DNA of 57,071 nucleotides from Fermentibacter sp964564435 (lineage in GTDB: Bacteria > Fermentibacterota > Fermentibacteria > Fermentibacterales > Fermentibacteraceae), in contig CAZMAT010000016.1 in the NCBI GenBank assembly GCA_964564435.1, positions 1 to 57,071 of the forward strand. Reading direction: 5' to 3'. Each line of letters opens with the position of its first letter. Position 1 is the first letter of the stretch. The notes beneath the pieces were generated by a model. That model did no database searches and was not told the origin of the DNA. It saw only the letters and a list, made by a program, of their open reading frames with translations. The position numbers and the translations under genes are program-made. Positions 42,597 to 51,497 of the stretch are shown here, in pieces.

Positions 42597-43631
42597 CTAG
42601 AACGTGTAGGTCGCGGCGAGAGTGCCCATGAAGCCGTTCTCGCCATCCCCGCCGATCATGTAGGGCCCGTCGTGGAGGAAGCCCTCGGTGATCGTGGCGT
42701 CGACCGTGAAGTTGTCCCAGTGGAGGCCGATGCCGAAGTCGGTGTTGAAGTCGGTCGAGAAGCTGTTCACGTCGCCCTGCGAATCGTACTCGGTATGGCT
42801 GGTGGCGCCTGCGCGGAAGGTGATCCACTTGCCGACGTACTGCTCGATGCCGCCGGTGATCCTGGGGATGATGACGTGCATCCTGCTGTCCCAGTTTTCG
42901 TAAGCGTCACCGCTGTAGGACGTGCTGATGACCCCGGTGTACACGCCGACCACGACAGCGGTCTGGGGCGCCACGAAGTGATTGTGCCCTGCACCGAGGT
43001 CGATGGATATGGAGGTCGCCTTGGCGTCCTCGGTGTCGTCGTCGCCGTCGATCAGGGTGGACATCTGGACGCCGGCGGAGATGATCGGGAACAGGTTGAT
43101 GAAGGCATCCTGGTGACCGCGGACGGAGGCGCCGACGTTGAGGTTGCTGTCACCGACCTCGGGATCCTCGCCGATGGTCTCGGTGGCCTTGCCGTAGCCG
43201 AAGCCGATCGCAAGGTCGCTGTAGTCGCCGAAGATGCCGACCTCGGTGCCCCAGTTCGCGTCGAAGCCCATGTCCTTCGAGGTGATCTCGACTTCTTCCT
43301 CGATCACCGTGGACTTCTCGTAGTCGAGCCCGACTATCATGCCCCACGTGCCGGGGTGGTAGAGCACCTCGAGCATGTCTCCGTGGTTGATCGTCACGCC
43401 CAGGGTCGAGCCGTCGAAGTTCTTCACGAGGCCGAACCAGCCGTCCGAATCCCCGGTCCCGTCGGACTGGCCCGTCGCGAACTCGTAGTCGGAGATCGTT
43501 CCGGGATAGGCCCACATCTCGACGTAGTCCTCGAGCATCAGCCTGGGGTCGCCGCCGAGGGTCGCCAGGCGCGGATAACTCGCTGAGGCAGCCACAGCAA
43601 GGATCAGGACGGTTGTCAGTGCCAGCTTCAT
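42597..43631 (-). CDS. Outer-membrane beta-barrel protein of unknown function
   Basis: A 344-residue protein with signal peptide MKLALTTVLILAVAASAS, many alternating strands (YSDLAIGFGYGKATETI, ISIDLGAGHNHFVAPQ, WITFRAGATSHTEYDSQ) and a final LAATYTF ending in phenylalanine, the usual barrel signal. There are no recognisable transport or enzyme motifs. ATG 43631 has GGGAGGG in front. It is transcribed alone from the promoter at 43697-43726 and likely abundant. Confidence 0.75.
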   Translation of the reverse strand: MKLALTTVLILAVAASASYPRLATLGGDPRLMLEDYVEMWAYPGTISDYEFATGQSDGTGDSDGWFGLVKNFDGSTLGVTINHGDMLEVLYHPGTWGMIVGLDYEKSTVIEEEVEITSKDMGFDANWGTEVGIFGDYSDLAIGFGYGKATETIGEDPEVGDSNLNVGASVRGHQDAFINLFPIISAGVQMSTLIDGDDDTEDAKATSISIDLGAGHNHFVAPQTAVVVGVYTGVISTSYSGDAYENWDSRMHVIIPRITGGIEQYVGKWITFRAGATSHTEYDSQGDVNSFSTDFNTDFGIGLHWDNFTVDATITEGFLHDGPYMIGGDGENGFMGTLAATYTF

Positions 43632-43663
43632 AGATACCCTCCCGGGCTCGATTTGGGGAAACC

Positions 43664-43686
43664 GGACCACTCCCGCGGAGCGGTCC
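43664..43686 (-). promoter_or_regulatory. Hairpin in the 5' leader of the barrel gene
   Basis: GGACC and CTCC pair with GGAG and GGTCC around a CGC loop, with single mismatched bases between stem halves. It lies between promoter and ribosome site, so it could stabilise the mRNA. Confidence 0.4.
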
Positions 43687-43696
43687 CGATGCTGGC

Positions 43697-43726
43697 CGTA
43701 TATCGCGGTTTCCCGGCGTAAGTCAA
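43697..43726 (-). promoter_or_regulatory. Promoter of the barrel gene
   Basis: On the minus strand TTGACT (43726-43721) and TATACG (43702-43697) are 18 bp apart, 65 bp before the start codon. Confidence 0.65.
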
Positions 43727-43733
43727 CGATCCC

Positions 43734-44996
43734 TCATATGACGGTTCCGGGCTTGATCACGCCGTTCTTGGGGATGACGATTATCCCGTCCCTTATGAAG
43801 TAGCCTTCGCCGTCGAAGAAGTCCAGGGCCTTCTCGTTCACAAGACAGCTGCCGTCGCCGACCCGGGCGTTCTTGTCGATGATTGCCCTGCGTATCAGGC
43901 AGTTCTCGCCAATTCCGACAGCGGGCTGCCCGGCATCTCCGGGGCTCCGGGAGTCACGGAAGCTCCCCTCCCAGTAGTCCGAACCCATGAAGACGCAGTC
44001 CTCGAGCACCGAACCGTTCCTCACCCTGCTCCTCAGGCCGATTATGCTCCGTCGGATCGTCGCGCCCGAGAGCTCGCTCGCCTCGCAGATCACCGCACTG
44101 TCGAGCGTGCAGTTCCTTACGCGGGCGCCCGGCAGCGCCCTCGCCCTCGAGAAGATGGGCACGCCGTTCTTGAACAGGTCGAGCTGCGGGTTCTCCGACG
44201 CGAGGTCGAGGTTCGCCTCGAAGAAGCTGCCTATGGTCCCGATGTCGGACCAGTAGCCGTCGAAGAGGTACGACTGTACCTTCATGCGGCTTATGGCCCA
44301 GGGGATGACCTCCTTGCCGAAGTCGGTCATGGATTCGTTTCCGAGGGCCTCCATCAGCACGTCCGGCCTGAACAGGTATATCCCCATGCTCCCGAGGAGC
44401 GGCCGCCCGGGAGTGAGCCCGGGGCCTTGGCTCACGAGCCCGTCCAGGGAGTCTGCAGCGGGCTTCTCCCTGAACTCCGTTATCCTGCCTCCCGAGGCGA
44501 TCTTCATTATCCCCAGGCCCGGAGCGTCGGCTTTCGACACCGGCATTGTGGCTATCGAGATGTCCGCGCCGGAATCGAGGTGGCTCCTCTCGAAATCACG
44601 GAAGTTCATCCTGTAGAGCTGGTCGCCGGAGAGTATGAGCACGAGCTCCGGGCGGCTGTCCATGATGTGCACGAGGCTCTTGCGGACGGCATCTGCTGTG
44701 CCCTGGAACCAGCTCTTGTTGCTGGCGGTCTGCTCTGCGGCGAGGATTGACACGAAGCCGTCGGTGAACCTGTCGAACCTGTAGGTCTGCGAGACGTGCC
44801 TGTTGAGGCTCTCGCTGTTGTACTGCGTCAGGACGAGGATTCGCCTGATCTCGTCGTTGATGCAGTTGGACACGGGGATGTCTATCAGGCGGTACTTGCC
44901 GCCCACGGGGACTGCCGGCTTGCTCCTGTGGAGGGTCAGCGGGAAGAGACGAGTGCCGCTGCCGCCCCCGAGAATAACGGCGAGGATCCTGCTCAC
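43734..44996 (-). CDS. glgC: Glucose-1-phosphate adenylyltransferase
   Basis: A 420-residue ADP-glucose pyrophosphorylase, the committed step of glycogen synthesis. AVILGGGSGTRLFPLTLHRS (nucleotide site), KYRLIDIPVSNCINDEI, FQGTADAVRK, LSGDQLYRMN, ITEFREKP and WSDIGTIGSFFEANLDL are all present, followed by the left-handed beta-helix. GTG 44996 has GGAGGT six bases upstream. No other glycogen gene is adjacent; the GH57 gene at 29428 may act on the same polymer. Confidence 0.95.
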   Translation of the reverse strand: MSRILAVILGGGSGTRLFPLTLHRSKPAVPVGGKYRLIDIPVSNCINDEIRRILVLTQYNSESLNRHVSQTYRFDRFTDGFVSILAAEQTASNKSWFQGTADAVRKSLVHIMDSRPELVLILSGDQLYRMNFRDFERSHLDSGADISIATMPVSKADAPGLGIMKIASGGRITEFREKPAADSLDGLVSQGPGLTPGRPLLGSMGIYLFRPDVLMEALGNESMTDFGKEVIPWAISRMKVQSYLFDGYWSDIGTIGSFFEANLDLASENPQLDLFKNGVPIFSRARALPGARVRNCTLDSAVICEASELSGATIRRSIIGLRSRVRNGSVLEDCVFMGSDYWEGSFRDSRSPGDAGQPAVGIGENCLIRRAIIDKNARVGDGSCLVNEKALDFFDGEGYFIRDGIIVIPKNGVIKPGTVI

Positions 44997-45026
44997 GCCC
45001 GACCTCCATCGATGCAGTCGGGCATG

Positions 45027-45054
45027 AGATTATCGAACTGGAAACCCGCGTCAA
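45027..45054 (-). promoter_or_regulatory. Promoter of glgC
   Basis: On the minus strand TTGACG (45054-45049) and TAATCT (45032-45027) are 16 bp apart, 30 bp before the GTG start. Confidence 0.6.
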
Positions 45055-45096
45055 GGTTGTCCGGTGGATGCTTCGTGGTTTTATCTAAGTCAAATG

Positions 45097-45125
45097 TTGA
45101 CATTGTTAGAGTTTCTTAAAATGAT
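45097..45125 (+). promoter_or_regulatory. Promoter of the DUF2089 operon
   Basis: A perfect TTGACA (45097-45102) with AATGAT (45120-45125) 17 bp later lies in a notably AT-rich patch, 23 bp before the start codon. Confidence 0.65.
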
Positions 45126-45148
45126 ACTTTCAGTTTCTGGAGGTGGAT

Positions 45149-45496
45149 ATGGATCTCGGAAGTGCGCTCTGCCCCGGATGCGGGAGACCGATGACTCCCG
45201 TGGCGTGTACGTGCGAGAACTGCTCGCTCAGGCTGGAGGGGTCTTTCACGGTGTCGCCCCTCGCCTCCCTGCCGGTTCAGGATCAGGCCATCGTGATCGC
45301 CTTCCTCAGGAGCTTCGGGTCCATCAAGAAGGTCCAGGAGCTGCTGGGAGTGAGCTTCCCCACTGCGCGAGCCCGCATCGAGAGGATAGTCGACAACCTG
45401 AACGGGACGATGACCGCTCCGGACGGCAGGGACGACATCCTCGAACTGCTCGCCAGGGGCGAGCTGACCGTCGCGCAGGCCATGGAGAGGCTGTGA
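45149..45496 (+). CDS. DUF2089-family zinc-ribbon/HTH protein
   Basis: A 115-residue DUF2089 protein. An N-terminal ribbon (CPGCGRPMTPVACTCENC) is followed by an HTH-like region as in sigma factors (AIVIAFLRSFGSIKKVQELL, GVSFPTARARIERIVDNLN). It is probably a transcription regulator of its own operon. ATG 45149 is preceded by GGAGGT; the GTG 6 bp upstream is too close. The stop shares one base with the next gene (TGATG). Confidence 0.85.
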   Translation: MDLGSALCPGCGRPMTPVACTCENCSLRLEGSFTVSPLASLPVQDQAIVIAFLRSFGSIKKVQELLGVSFPTARARIERIVDNLNGTMTAPDGRDDILELLARGELTVAQAMERL

Positions 45497-45753
45497 TGCC
45501 GGCGCTGCTGCTCGTGGCCAGGATCGGGAGGGTGCCGGTCGTGCTGCCGTGGTTCCCGGTCTGGATGATCCTGATGCCCCTTTCCTGGATCGCGTGGGTG
45601 CTGACCCTCCCGGTCCCGAGGTTCTGCCGCGGCAGGACTCTCGGTCTGCTTCGCGAAGCCCCCGGGCTGGTGCTAGCCCTCGCCCGTCTGCACGGCACGA
45701 GGATTGGAGTCGATTCGTTCGAAGGCGCGCGGTTCTCGCTCGCCTGGGTCTGA
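45496..45753 (+). CDS. Small membrane protein in the DUF2089 operon
   Basis: An 85-residue protein with a strong hydrophobic segment (VLPWFPVWMILMPLSWIAWVLTLPV) preceded by LLVARIGRVP and followed by a basic tail. No domain recognised. One-base overlap with the DUF2089 gene implies coupled translation. It may sense or anchor the regulatory set at the membrane. Confidence 0.65.
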   Translation: MPALLLVARIGRVPVVLPWFPVWMILMPLSWIAWVLTLPVPRFCRGRTLGLLREAPGLVLALARLHGTRIGVDSFEGARFSLAWV

Positions 45754-45776
45754 TCAGACCGAAGGGATGGTGCGAG

Positions 45777-46181
45777 GTGGCCGAGTCTAGGAAGAAGATC
45801 CTGGCGATGCTCTCGGAGAAGAAGATCAGTGTGGACGAGGCCTCGATGCTCCTCGAGAAGCTCTCGTCAGCCCCCGGGGAGCCCGCTCCAGAGCCGGGCC
45901 AGACGGGCGACTCACCGAGGAATCTGCGCTACCTCAGGGTGGTGGTGGATTCCCAGGACGGCGACAAGGTCAACGTCAGGATACCCCTCAGCCTCATCAA
46001 GACCGGCATCAGGCTCGGCTCGCTGATGCCCAAGGACGCCGCCGAGGCCATGAGCGAGAAGGGCATCGACCTCTCGAGCCTCTCCAAGCTCGACGAGGAG
46101 GAGCTCGTCAGGTTCCTCGCCGAGCTCAAGGTCGACGTCGAGAGCAGCGACGGGGAGACCGTCAGGGTCTTCACGGAATAG
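45777..46181 (+). CDS. SHOCT-like / DUF2089-partner protein
   Basis: A 134-residue protein. The N-terminus SRKKILAMLSEKKISVDEAS is the short helical motif usual in partners of DUF2089 operons (SHOCT-like). The C-terminal half has a strand-rich then helical pattern (LRVVVDSQDGDKVNVRIPLS, KGIDLSSLSKLDEEELVRFL). GTG 45777 lies 24 bp after the membrane gene with a GGGATGG stretch before it. Likely regulatory; mechanism unknown. Confidence 0.7.
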   Translation: MAESRKKILAMLSEKKISVDEASMLLEKLSSAPGEPAPEPGQTGDSPRNLRYLRVVVDSQDGDKVNVRIPLSLIKTGIRLGSLMPKDAAEAMSEKGIDLSSLSKLDEEELVRFLAELKVDVESSDGETVRVFTE

Positions 46182-46232
46182 CCCGCCCTCCTGGCGGGAC
46201 GGGGCGCAGGCGGATATCTTCCCGCCTGCGCC
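46182..46232 (+). terminator. Two tandem hairpins after the DUF2089 operon
   Basis: CCCGCC/GGCGGG (46182-46198) begins right after the stop; a perfect 11-bp stem GGCGCAGGCGG / CCGCCTGCGCC (46203-46232) follows. The pair likely ends the operon before the YchF-like gene at 46254. Confidence 0.65.
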
Positions 46233-46253
46233 AAACTTTCCCGGAGGTCATCG

Positions 46254-47243
46254 ATGAGGATAGCTCTTGCAGGCCCGCCCGGCGGCGGGAGGACGACCCT
46301 CTTCAGGGCGCTCGCCGGGAACCCGTCGGCCGACTCCGGAAATCCCCTGACCGTCCAGGTCCCCGACGCCCGGCTCGATTTCCTGTCGGAGGTCTGGAAG
46401 CCCAGGAAGACCGTCCATGCCAGCATAGTCTTCACCGACACGCAGTCCCCCGCCTTCTCGCCGAAGGCCCTCTCGGACCTCAGGGACGCATCCGTGATCG
46501 CGCTCGTGCTGGACAGCTACGCCACCGGCAGCGCGGCTTCGGACTTCCTCTCGTGCGAGTCCGAGATGATCCTGTCCGACCTCTCGGTCCTCGAGAAGAG
46601 AACCGAGAGGCTGACCCGCGAGGGGAAGACCCGGACGATGGAGGCGAAGGTGCTGGAGGAGGCGGGTGCGATGCTCGCCGACGGCAGGCCTCTCCGAACC
46701 GGCACCTTCGATGCCGATGCGCTGGCGCTGCTCTCCCCGTTCGCACCGCTGACGCTCAAGCCGCTGTTCGTCGTCTCGAACCGGGCCGACACGCCGGTTT
46801 CCAACGAGGCAGTCCTGCTCGAGCGCTGTTCCGCGTCGTCCGCGAAGTGCCTGCCCGTGAACGCCGCATTCGAGCTGGAGCTGGCCGAGATCCCGGAGGC
46901 CGAGAGGGGCGAGTTCCTCGAGTCCATGGGCTACGAGGGCTCGGGGCTCGCCAGGATCGTCACCGGGGCTTTCGACGCGCTCGATCTGATCGTGTTCCTC
47001 ACGATGGGACACGACGAGGTGAGGGCCTGGCCTGTCACGAGAAACGCGAGCGCCCTCGAGGCCGCGGGGAGGATCCACTCCGACCTGGCCCGCGGGTTCA
47101 TCAGGGCCCAGGTGGTGGCATACGACGATTTCCACGGCTGCCCCGACATGCAGGCGCTCAAGGAGAGGAACCTGGTGAGGCTGGAGGGTCGCGACTACAC
47201 GGTCCGCGACGGCGACATCCTGGAGATCCGCTTCAGCGTCTGA
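46254..47243 (+). CDS. YchF-like TGS-domain protein with degenerate GTPase site
   Basis: A 329-residue relative of YchF/OLA1. The C-terminal TGS domain is well kept: RAWPVTRNASALEAAGRIHS, GFIRAQVVAYDDF and GRDYTVRDGDILEIRF. The N-terminal GTPase part is worn: the P-loop reads GPPGGGRTT, with Arg in place of the catalytic Lys, the DxPG switch is replaced by FTDTQSPAFSP, and the base-recognition site reads SNRAD. The coiled-coil insertion is present (SEMILSDLSVLEKRTERLTR). It may have lost hydrolysis and kept ribosome binding. ATG 46254 has GGAGGT. Confidence 0.8.
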   Translation: MRIALAGPPGGGRTTLFRALAGNPSADSGNPLTVQVPDARLDFLSEVWKPRKTVHASIVFTDTQSPAFSPKALSDLRDASVIALVLDSYATGSAASDFLSCESEMILSDLSVLEKRTERLTREGKTRTMEAKVLEEAGAMLADGRPLRTGTFDADALALLSPFAPLTLKPLFVVSNRADTPVSNEAVLLERCSASSAKCLPVNAAFELELAEIPEAERGEFLESMGYEGSGLARIVTGAFDALDLIVFLTMGHDEVRAWPVTRNASALEAAGRIHSDLARGFIRAQVVAYDDFHGCPDMQALKERNLVRLEGRDYTVRDGDILEIRFSV

Positions 47244-47249
47244 CCGGCG

Positions 47250-48188
47250 TCAGTCGGCCACCCGGTCCATCCAGCCCGGGTCCCGGGGCGAGAGCTTCAG
47301 GCTCCTCTTCATGTGCCGCCATTCGTGGACGATCTGGCTGATCTCCGCGGACGCGAGCAGCAGGACGCACATCAGATAGATCCAGAGGAACGTGGCCATG
47401 ACGGTCGCCAGGGAGCCGTAGACGAGCCCCCAGTCGGGGCTGCTTATGCTCCAGATGTAGAACCTCGTCCCCGCCCACGCCATGGCAGACGCCAACACTG
47501 TGGCGGTCCCCGCCTGCCGCAGGGAGACCCTCCGGTTGGGCGCGGCCCAGAAGAGCGTGAAGAACAGCAGGCTGGTGAAGAAGAATCCCAGGGCCTGCGC
47601 CGAGCCGGTGCCCACGAGCCTTCCCACGAGGGGCCAGCGAGCGGCGATCTCGCCCGGCAGGCTGTCTCTCACCAGCGAGGCCAGCGTGTTCATCACGAGC
47701 GTGGCGAACAGGCATATCGAGACCATCAGGGCGAGCAGGAAGTCGTAGAGCTTGCCGAGTATGGGGTTGCGCCCCCGCGGGACTTCGAAGACGCGGTCGA
47801 AGGCGGTCCGGATCGTCCCGAAGAGCCTGCTCACGAGCCAGAACAGCGACAGGAGCCCGATGGCCCCGGTGATGCTCGTGCTGGCGCCGGAGAAGAACGC
47901 GTCCTCCAGCTCCTGGTACATCCTCTCTGGCACCAGCGGCCCGGCTTCGGAGATCCACGATCCCACCACGGCCCTCAGCTCGTCGTCGCCGCGGAAGGCG
48001 AAGCCCGACAGCGTCACTAGAAGCAGCCCCAGGGGTATCACGGTGACCAGGAAGTTGAACGAGATGGCCGCAGCAGAGAAGTAGACGCTGTCCGCGTCCC
48101 ACTTGCCGTACAGCCTCCTGCCGAAGAAGCGGACGAACCTGACGAGGGTCCTGACCCCTGTCTCGATCCGCTGGACGGCGGGTATCAC
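47250..48188 (-). CDS. YihY/BrkB-family membrane protein
   Basis: A 312-residue protein with about six membrane helices. Typical are DADSVYFSAAAISFNFLVTV IPLGLL, SLFWLVSRLFGTIRTAFDRV, FTLFWAAPNRRVSLRQAGTA and GSLATVMATFLWIYLM. The family was once called RNase BN but is a membrane family without firm function. The start GTG 48188 overlaps the glmS stop as GTGA. It ends 6 bp from the convergent YchF-like gene. Confidence 0.87.
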   Translation of the reverse strand: MIPAVQRIETGVRTLVRFVRFFGRRLYGKWDADSVYFSAAAISFNFLVTVIPLGLLLVTLSGFAFRGDDELRAVVGSWISEAGPLVPERMYQELEDAFFSGASTSITGAIGLLSLFWLVSRLFGTIRTAFDRVFEVPRGRNPILGKLYDFLLALMVSICLFATLVMNTLASLVRDSLPGEIAARWPLVGRLVGTGSAQALGFFFTSLLFFTLFWAAPNRRVSLRQAGTATVLASAMAWAGTRFYIWSISSPDWGLVYGSLATVMATFLWIYLMCVLLLASAEISQIVHEWRHMKRSLKLSPRDPGWMDRVAD

Positions 48189-50017
48189 TCTACTGTCACG
48201 CTCTTCGCGAGGTTGCGCGGCTTGTCCACGTCGCAGCCCCTGGCCGTGGCCACATGATAGGCGAGGAGCTGGAGCGGTATCACGGTGAGCAGGGGCATCA
48301 GGGGATCGACGGCCGCCGGCACCCACAGCACGTGGTCGCTGACCGACGAGATCTCCTCGTCACCCTCCGTGGCCACGGCGAGCACCCTGCCCCGCCTGGC
48401 CCTCACCTCCTGGATGTTCGAGAGGATCTTGTCGTAGGCCGCATCCTTCACCGCGATGACGAGGACCGGCATCTCCTCGTCGATCAGGGCAATGGGGCCG
48501 TGCTTCATCTCCGCAGCCGGATACCCTTCGGCGTGGATGTACGAGATCTCCTTGAGCTTCAGCGCCCCTTCAAGGGCGACCGGGTAGTTGTATCCCCTTC
48601 CGAGGTACAGGAAGTTCCGCGCGAAGGTGAACTCCCTCGCGAGCGAGGCTATGACGTCGGAACTCTCGAGTATCTTCGAGACCTTCCCGGGGATGAGCTT
48701 TATCTCCCTGGCCAGTTCGACGCCCTGGGCCCTGCTGAGCACCCCGCGTGCCCTTCCGAACGCCATCGCCACCAGCGAAAGGACCATCACCTGGGATGTG
48801 AAAGCCTTGGTCGAGGCGACGCCTATCTCCGGCCCGGCATGGATGTAGACGCCCGCGTCCGTCTCCCGGGCTATGGTCGATCCGACCACGTTCACTATGC
48901 CGAACACCCTGCATCCCCTGCTCCTGCAGGCCCGCAGCGCCGCCAGGGTGTCGGCGGTCTCCCCGCTCTGGCTGATCACGAACATTATCGAGCCCGGGCT
49001 TATCACGAAGTCACGGTACCTGAACTCGGAGGCGTACTCTACGTCCACGGGCACCCTGGCCAGGGATTCTATCAGGTACTTTCCTATCAGCGCGGCATGC
49101 CACGAGGTCCCGCAGGCGGTGATGATGATCCGCTGGACGGCATTCATGTCGGCTGGAGTAAGGCCGAGCCCGCCCAGGTGGGCCGTGCCCTCGTCGAGGT
49201 CGATCCTGCCGAGGAAGGCGTTGGTGAGCGACTCCGGCTGGCTGAAGATCTCCTTGAGCATGTAGTGCGAGAAGCCGTTCTTCTCGATCTCGGCGAGGTC
49301 CCATTCCACGGTTTCGACCCGGTCGCGCAAAAGCCCCGGCGTCCTGTCGGATGACATCCCCTCCAGGCCCACGCTCACGACCTCGCCTTCGCCCAGGAAG
49401 ATCACGTCGCGGGTGTGGGAGATGATCGCCGCAACGTCGCTCGCCACGATGAACTCGGATTCGCCGACACCTACCACGAGAGGGCTCCCGTGTCTGGCCG
49501 CCACCATCGTGCCGGGTTCGAGGGTGGAGATCACGGCTATGCCGTATGCCCCCTGTACCCTGGCCAGGGCGGACCTGACGGCCTCGAAGAGGCCCTTGCC
49601 CGCCGCAACCTCGAGGCCGACGAGCTGGGCGATGACCTCGGTGTCGGTATCGGACTTGAACTCGATGCCCTGTTCCTGGAGCTCGCGCCTGAGAGCCCTG
49701 TAGTTCTCGATTATGCCGTTGTGCACCAAGGCTATCCTGCCGGTGCTGTCCATCTGGGGATGGGCGTTCCTCTCCGAGGGTTCGCCGTGCGTCGCCCATC
49801 TCGTGTGCGCTATCCCTGCAGTGGCCTTGACGGCATTGCCGGGGTCGAGCGCCTCGAGGTCGGCCACCCTCCCCCTGCACCTGCGGATGATGAGCCCGTC
49901 TGCGCTCTGCACGGCGTATCCGGCGGAGTCGTAACCCCTGTATTCGAGCCTGCGCAGGCCGCCGAGGAGTATCTCCAGGGCGTTCTTGGAGCCCACGTAC
50001 CCGACTATTCCGCACAT
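48185..50017 (-). CDS. glmS: Glutamine-fructose-6-phosphate aminotransferase
   Basis: A 610-residue GlmS that makes glucosamine-6-phosphate for cell-wall precursors. The catalytic Cys2 opens the glutaminase domain (MCGIVGYVGSKNALEILL), with HTRWATHGEPSERNAHPQ and VHNGIIENYRAL. Two SIS domains follow (ACGTSWHAALIGKYLIESLA, VISQSGETADTLAAL) and the end DKPRNLAKSVTVE is standard. No glmS ribozyme is expected, as the gap to glmM is absent: it overlaps glmM by 13 bp. Confidence 0.96.
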   Translation of the reverse strand: MCGIVGYVGSKNALEILLGGLRRLEYRGYDSAGYAVQSADGLIIRRCRGRVADLEALDPGNAVKATAGIAHTRWATHGEPSERNAHPQMDSTGRIALVHNGIIENYRALRRELQEQGIEFKSDTDTEVIAQLVGLEVAAGKGLFEAVRSALARVQGAYGIAVISTLEPGTMVAARHGSPLVVGVGESEFIVASDVAAIISHTRDVIFLGEGEVVSVGLEGMSSDRTPGLLRDRVETVEWDLAEIEKNGFSHYMLKEIFSQPESLTNAFLGRIDLDEGTAHLGGLGLTPADMNAVQRIIITACGTSWHAALIGKYLIESLARVPVDVEYASEFRYRDFVISPGSIMFVISQSGETADTLAALRACRSRGCRVFGIVNVVGSTIARETDAGVYIHAGPEIGVASTKAFTSQVMVLSLVAMAFGRARGVLSRAQGVELAREIKLIPGKVSKILESSDVIASLAREFTFARNFLYLGRGYNYPVALEGALKLKEISYIHAEGYPAAEMKHGPIALIDEEMPVLVIAVKDAAYDKILSNIQEVRARRGRVLAVATEGDEEISSVSDHVLWVPAAVDPLMPLLTVIPLQLLAYHVATARGCDVDKPRNLAKSVTVE

Positions 50018-51351
50018 GGTTCACCCGCTATCTCGACGAACCCGGCTCTGATCGAATCGAGGGCGCGCTCGTCGGAATCCTCGGCTATAAGCCTCACGAC
50101 CGGCTCCGTGCCGGACCGCCTCACGTGGACCCATCCCCCGGGCGTGGTGAACCTGAGCCCGTCCCTCATGTCGGAAGGGCTGCCGAACTCACTCTCCAGA
50201 CGGGGTCTCAGGTCGTCGAGGGTCCCCTCGAACCTGAACTTGAGCTTGATCATCCTGAGCGGGGGTAGCGTGGAGATCCATTCGGACAGGGTGCAGTCCC
50301 TCTCCCTGAGCAGCGAGACGGCATAGGCCGCAGCCACCGCGCTGTCGCGCCCGGGATGGCATTCCCGGTCTATCACGCCGCCGTTCCCCTCGCCTCCGAT
50401 GCTGGCGCCCCTGGCCTCCATCTCCTCGACCACGTTCACCTCGCCCACCGGCGATCTCGAGAGCACGGCGCCGTGCCTCGAAGCGCATATCCCGGCGAGT
50501 CCGGACGTGGACATGTTGACGACGACCGGCGACTTCCTGTGGGAGAGCACATGATCGACGGCGAGCGCGACGGTGTACTCCTCCCCCGGCGCCCTTCCGG
50601 TCTCGTCGACCAGGGCGAGCCTGTCGCCGTCGGGGTCGTACGCGAAACCGATGTCGGCGCCAGTCTCCACGACCGCCCTGCAGAGGTCGCCGATGTACTT
50701 CGGCAGCGGCTCGGCCACCCTGGGGAAATCGCCCGAAGGGGTCATGGAGCTGTTGATGATTGAGTATTCCACACCCAGCATGTCCATCAGCACCGGCCCC
50801 AGAACGAGCCCCGTGCCTCCCACGACGTCGAGCACGGCGCGCATGGGCCTGCCGTCGCACCGCACGAGCGGCAGCGCCGCCACGTTCTCGACATGCCTGT
50901 CGACCGCGCCGTAGGAATGTGCCGGAGCGCCAGCGTCATCGTACGCGGCCCACTTCCTGGCGGCGGCCGTCCTCTCCATCAGCGCCGCCCTGGCGGGCGC
51001 CCTGAGGAACACCCCGTCGCGGCCTATCAGCTTCAGTGCATTCCAGTCGCCAGGGTTGTGGCTCGAAGTGATCGCGATCCCGCCCCTGGCCCCGGAGGCG
51101 ATGACCTCCATCTGGATGGTCGGGGTGGGCGCCACGCCTATCAGCACCGGCTCGCACCCGACCGCGCAGAGCCCGGACACCACGGCGGCCTCGACGGCGG
51201 GCCCGCTGCGGCGGGTGTCCCTGCCGACGATCACCGGGCCCGGTCCGGCGATCTCGCCGAAAGCCGCTGCAAAACCCATCGCGTCGGCGACCGTGAAGGA
51301 TCTGCCGAACACGCCTCTGATGCCGGAACCGCTGATGATGGGCTTATCCAA
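50005..51351 (-). CDS. glmM: Phosphoglucosamine mutase (phosphohexomutase family)
   Basis: A 448-residue phosphohexomutase. GSGIRGVFGRSFTVADAM, the phosphoserine loop ITSSHNPGDWNALKLIG, metal site DPDGDRLALVD, sugar loop GGEGNGGVIDRECHPGRDS and phosphate site VRRSGTEPVVRLIAED are present. Direct coupling to glmS argues for GlcN-6-P to GlcN-1-P, although phosphomannomutase activity is possible. Start TTG 51351; upstream codons would enter the tRNA-Thr gene. No good Shine-Dalgarno is seen. Confidence 0.9.
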   Translation of the reverse strand: MDKPIISGSGIRGVFGRSFTVADAMGFAAAFGEIAGPGPVIVGRDTRRSGPAVEAAVVSGLCAVGCEPVLIGVAPTPTIQMEVIASGARGGIAITSSHNPGDWNALKLIGRDGVFLRAPARAALMERTAAARKWAAYDDAGAPAHSYGAVDRHVENVAALPLVRCDGRPMRAVLDVVGGTGLVLGPVLMDMLGVEYSIINSSMTPSGDFPRVAEPLPKYIGDLCRAVVETGADIGFAYDPDGDRLALVDETGRAPGEEYTVALAVDHVLSHRKSPVVVNMSTSGLAGICASRHGAVLSRSPVGEVNVVEEMEARGASIGGEGNGGVIDRECHPGRDSAVAAAYAVSLLRERDCTLSEWISTLPPLRMIKLKFRFEGTLDDLRPRLESEFGSPSDMRDGLRFTTPGGWVHVRRSGTEPVVRLIAEDSDERALDSIRAGFVEIAGEPCAE

Positions 51352-51375
51352 GGAGAACCCGTCCCGTGAACGAGC

Positions 51376-51451
51376 TGGAGCCGGCGATCGGACTCGAACC
51401 GATGACCTGCGCATTACGAGTGCGCTGCTCTACCACCTGAGCTACGCCGGC
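51376..51451 (-). tRNA. tRNA-Thr (anticodon CGT)
   Basis: Acceptor GCCGGCG (51451-51445) pairs with CGCCGGC (51386-51380); anticodon loop TCGTAAT; T-arm GGTTCGAGTCC; discriminator T and encoded CCA (51378-51376). It reads ACG codons. Confidence 0.96.
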
Positions 51452-51469
51452 GCCTTCCGGGGATCGGCA

Positions 51470-51497
51470 ATAATAGTCACGCGGGGACCGAAATCAA
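51470..51497 (-). promoter_or_regulatory. Promoter of tRNA-Thr
   Basis: TTGATT (51497-51492) and TATTAT (51475-51470, 5 of 6) are 16 bp apart, 18 bp before the tRNA. The TGA stop of the small barrel gene is part of the -35 box. Confidence 0.6.

Noticed and set aside
49989..50020. glmS ribozyme upstream of glmS
   Set aside because: glmM overlaps the glmS start by 13 bp, leaving no non-coding leader for a ribozyme.
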